This document shows positions 5,732 to 6,813 of a stretch of 6,813 bases of DNA, piece by piece (the stretch's first letter is position 1; every line of letters starts with the position of its first letter). The notes below the pieces were generated by a model. It saw only the letters and a program-made list of their open reading frames with translations, had not been told where the DNA came from and ran no database searches. The translations under genes and the position numbers were made by a program. Source of the stretch: Firmicutes bacterium UBA6648 (GTDB lineage Bacteria; Bacillota; Clostridia; Peptostreptococcales; Anaerovoracaceae). The stretch lies in the NCBI GenBank assembly GCA_002455605.1, contig DKLE01000195.1, positions 1 to 6,813 of the forward strand, read 5' to 3'.

Positions 5732-6718
5732 ATGAAAAGAGTTTTTTCAGGCGTACAGCCTACTGGAAATATACACATAGGAAATTATTTAGGAGCATTA
5801 AGACAGTTTGTTGAACTTCAAAATGACAATGAATGTATTTACTGTATCGTAGATATGCATTCCATAACGGTACCTCAAGATCCAAAAGAGCTCAGAAAGC
5901 ACACATTGGATGTGGCCGCTTTATATATGGCTATCGGAGTGGATCCAAAAAAGGCTACTGTTTTTGTTCAGTCGGATGTCCCCGGACACGCCGAACTTTC
6001 ATGGGTGCTAACCTGCAGCTCATATACGGGCGAGTTATCCAGAATGACTCAATTTAAAGATAAGAGCAGAGGAAAGGAATCTGCACCGACAGGATTGTTT
6101 TCTTATCCTGTTTTAATGGCTGCAGATATTCTTCTGTATGATACGAATATTGTTCCTGTGGGTAATGATCAAAAGCAGCATATTGAGCTTTGCAGAGATC
6201 TTGCCATTCGAATAAATAATAAGTATGGTGAAACCTTTATTGTTCCTGAAGGAAGATTTTTAAAAGAGGGTGCCAGAATTATGGCATTAGATGAACCCGC
6301 AAGAAAAATGAGCAAAAGTGCAGAAAACCCACTCAGCAGAATTTCTTTATTGGATGATGAATCAAAAATTAAGAAATCGATTATGAAATCTACCACCGAT
6401 TCAGAGGGAACAATCCGTTTCGATTTTGAAAATAAGCCGGGGGTAAGTAATCTGCTCAATATTTACAGTTCATTTTCAGGAATGTCTATAGAAGAAATTG
6501 AAAGAAAATACGAGGGCTGCGGTTACGGAGAGTTTAAAAAGGATTTAGTTCAAGTGACCACAGATGCACTTAAATCTATAAGAGAAAGGTATGAAGAAAT
6601 CAGAAATTCCGAAGAGCTGATTAAGGCCCTAAAGGAAGGCGCTGAAAAAGCTAATGCTGTAGCTGAACAAACTATGGCAAGAGTAAAAGATAGATTTGGT
6701 CTGGGAATCGGAAAATAG
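5732..6718 (+). CDS. trpS: Tryptophanyl-tRNA synthetase
   Basis: Class Ic aminoacyl-tRNA synthetase that charges tRNA-Trp with tryptophan using ATP; acts as a homodimer in the cytoplasm. The N-terminal GVQPTGNIHIGNYLGA carries the HIGH-type signature (HIGN, 15-18). Asp132 in the AADIL motif corresponds to the tryptophan-binding Asp132 of the Geobacillus stearothermophilus enzyme. GNDQKQHIEL follows, and KMSKS lies at 192-196, the same position as in that enzyme. The C-terminal helical domain closes at 328 aa, the expected length. A good ribosome site, GGAGG at 5719-5723, lies 8 bases before the ATG. The gap to the sigma gene is 15 bases, so there is no space for a T-box leader or a private promoter of usual size; expression probably depends on read-through from upstream or a promoter inside the sigma gene. 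It looks intact. Confidence 0.97.
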   Translation: MKRVFSGVQPTGNIHIGNYLGALRQFVELQNDNECIYCIVDMHSITVPQDPKELRKHTLDVAALYMAIGVDPKKATVFVQSDVPGHAELSWVLTCSSYTGELSRMTQFKDKSRGKESAPTGLFSYPVLMAADILLYDTNIVPVGNDQKQHIELCRDLAIRINNKYGETFIVPEGRFLKEGARIMALDEPARKMSKSAENPLSRISLLDDESKIKKSIMKSTTDSEGTIRFDFENKPGVSNLLNIYSSFSGMSIEEIERKYEGCGYGEFKKDLVQVTTDALKSIRERYEEIRNSEELIKALKEGAEKANAVAEQTMARVKDRFGLGIGK

Positions 6719-6719
6719 T

Positions 6720-6813
6720 ATGAACATTATTACAAAAGAAATGAACTGGAAAAGAGTTTTAATAGACTATACTTTAATAACCTTTGGGCTGTTTTTAGTT
6801 GCCACCGGGGTAT
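6720..6813 (+). CDS. N-terminal fragment of a probable membrane protein, possibly YitT family
   Basis: An ATG one base after the trpS stop opens a frame that stays open to the window edge (31 codons). After a short basic stretch (MNWKRVLIDY) a hydrophobic segment begins: TLITFGLFLVATGV, reading as the first membrane helix. The pattern of a short charged N-terminus, then a helix ending near Leu-Val-Ala-x-Gly, resembles YitT/DUF161 multipass proteins, but the fragment is too short to be sure. There is no strong Shine-Dalgarno; the purine-rich end of trpS (GGGAATCGGAAAA) may serve, or the gene may be coupled to trpS. A second in-frame ATG lies at 6741. The 3' part is outside the window. Confidence 0.65.
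   Translation, partial: MNIITKEMNWKRVLIDYTLITFGLFLVATGV

Overview
The window is an AT-rich, tightly packed, single-strand stretch of a Bacillota (Firmicutes) chromosome, most likely a clostridial anaerobe. The evidence is strong Shine-Dalgarno sites of the AGGAGG type, a short Gram-positive-type GyrB (639 aa, without the extra C-terminal insert of enterobacterial GyrB), a GyrA with two GyrA-box-like motifs, and a SigB/SigF-family sigma factor with its anti-sigma partner. From memory, sigB also lies just downstream of gyrBA in Clostridioides difficile, so the layout suggests a relative in or near the Peptostreptococcales. That placement is inference.

Layout, all on the + strand: 1-90 holds the probable tail of an upstream gene and the gyrB leader. 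gyrB (91-2010, TTG start) and gyrA (2025-4529) follow as a two-gene gyrase unit with 14 bp between them. A 66-bp intergenic gap (4530-4595) carries the most structured non-coding DNA in the window: a sigma-A-like promoter starting inside the gyrA 3' end, a perfect 10-bp inverted repeat at the predicted transcription start, and a tandem 7-bp repeat. Next comes a run of closely packed genes: an RsbW/SpoIIAB-type anti-sigma factor (4596-4997), its sigma factor (4994-5716, 4-bp overlap), trpS (5732-6718, 15-bp gap), and the start of a probable membrane protein (from 6720, cut by the window edge). No stretch over 300 bases lacks a gene.

Working together: GyrB and GyrA form DNA gyrase, and both keep their catalytic residues. 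The anti-sigma/sigma pair is a partner-switching module, but it has two unusual properties. The anti-sigma protein has lost hallmark ATPase residues: the N-box Asn is Ala, and the GLGL-type lid glycines are Asn/Ala. No RsbV/SpoIIAA anti-anti-sigma gene lies next to it. It also has six cysteines, including a CxxC in the ATP-lid region. This suggests a rewired, possibly kinase-dead and perhaps redox- or metal-responsive switch, and it is the main lead here. Co-transcription of trpS behind the sigma factor, with no room for a T-box leader, is a second point of interest. The remaining genes look like ordinary housekeeping genes.
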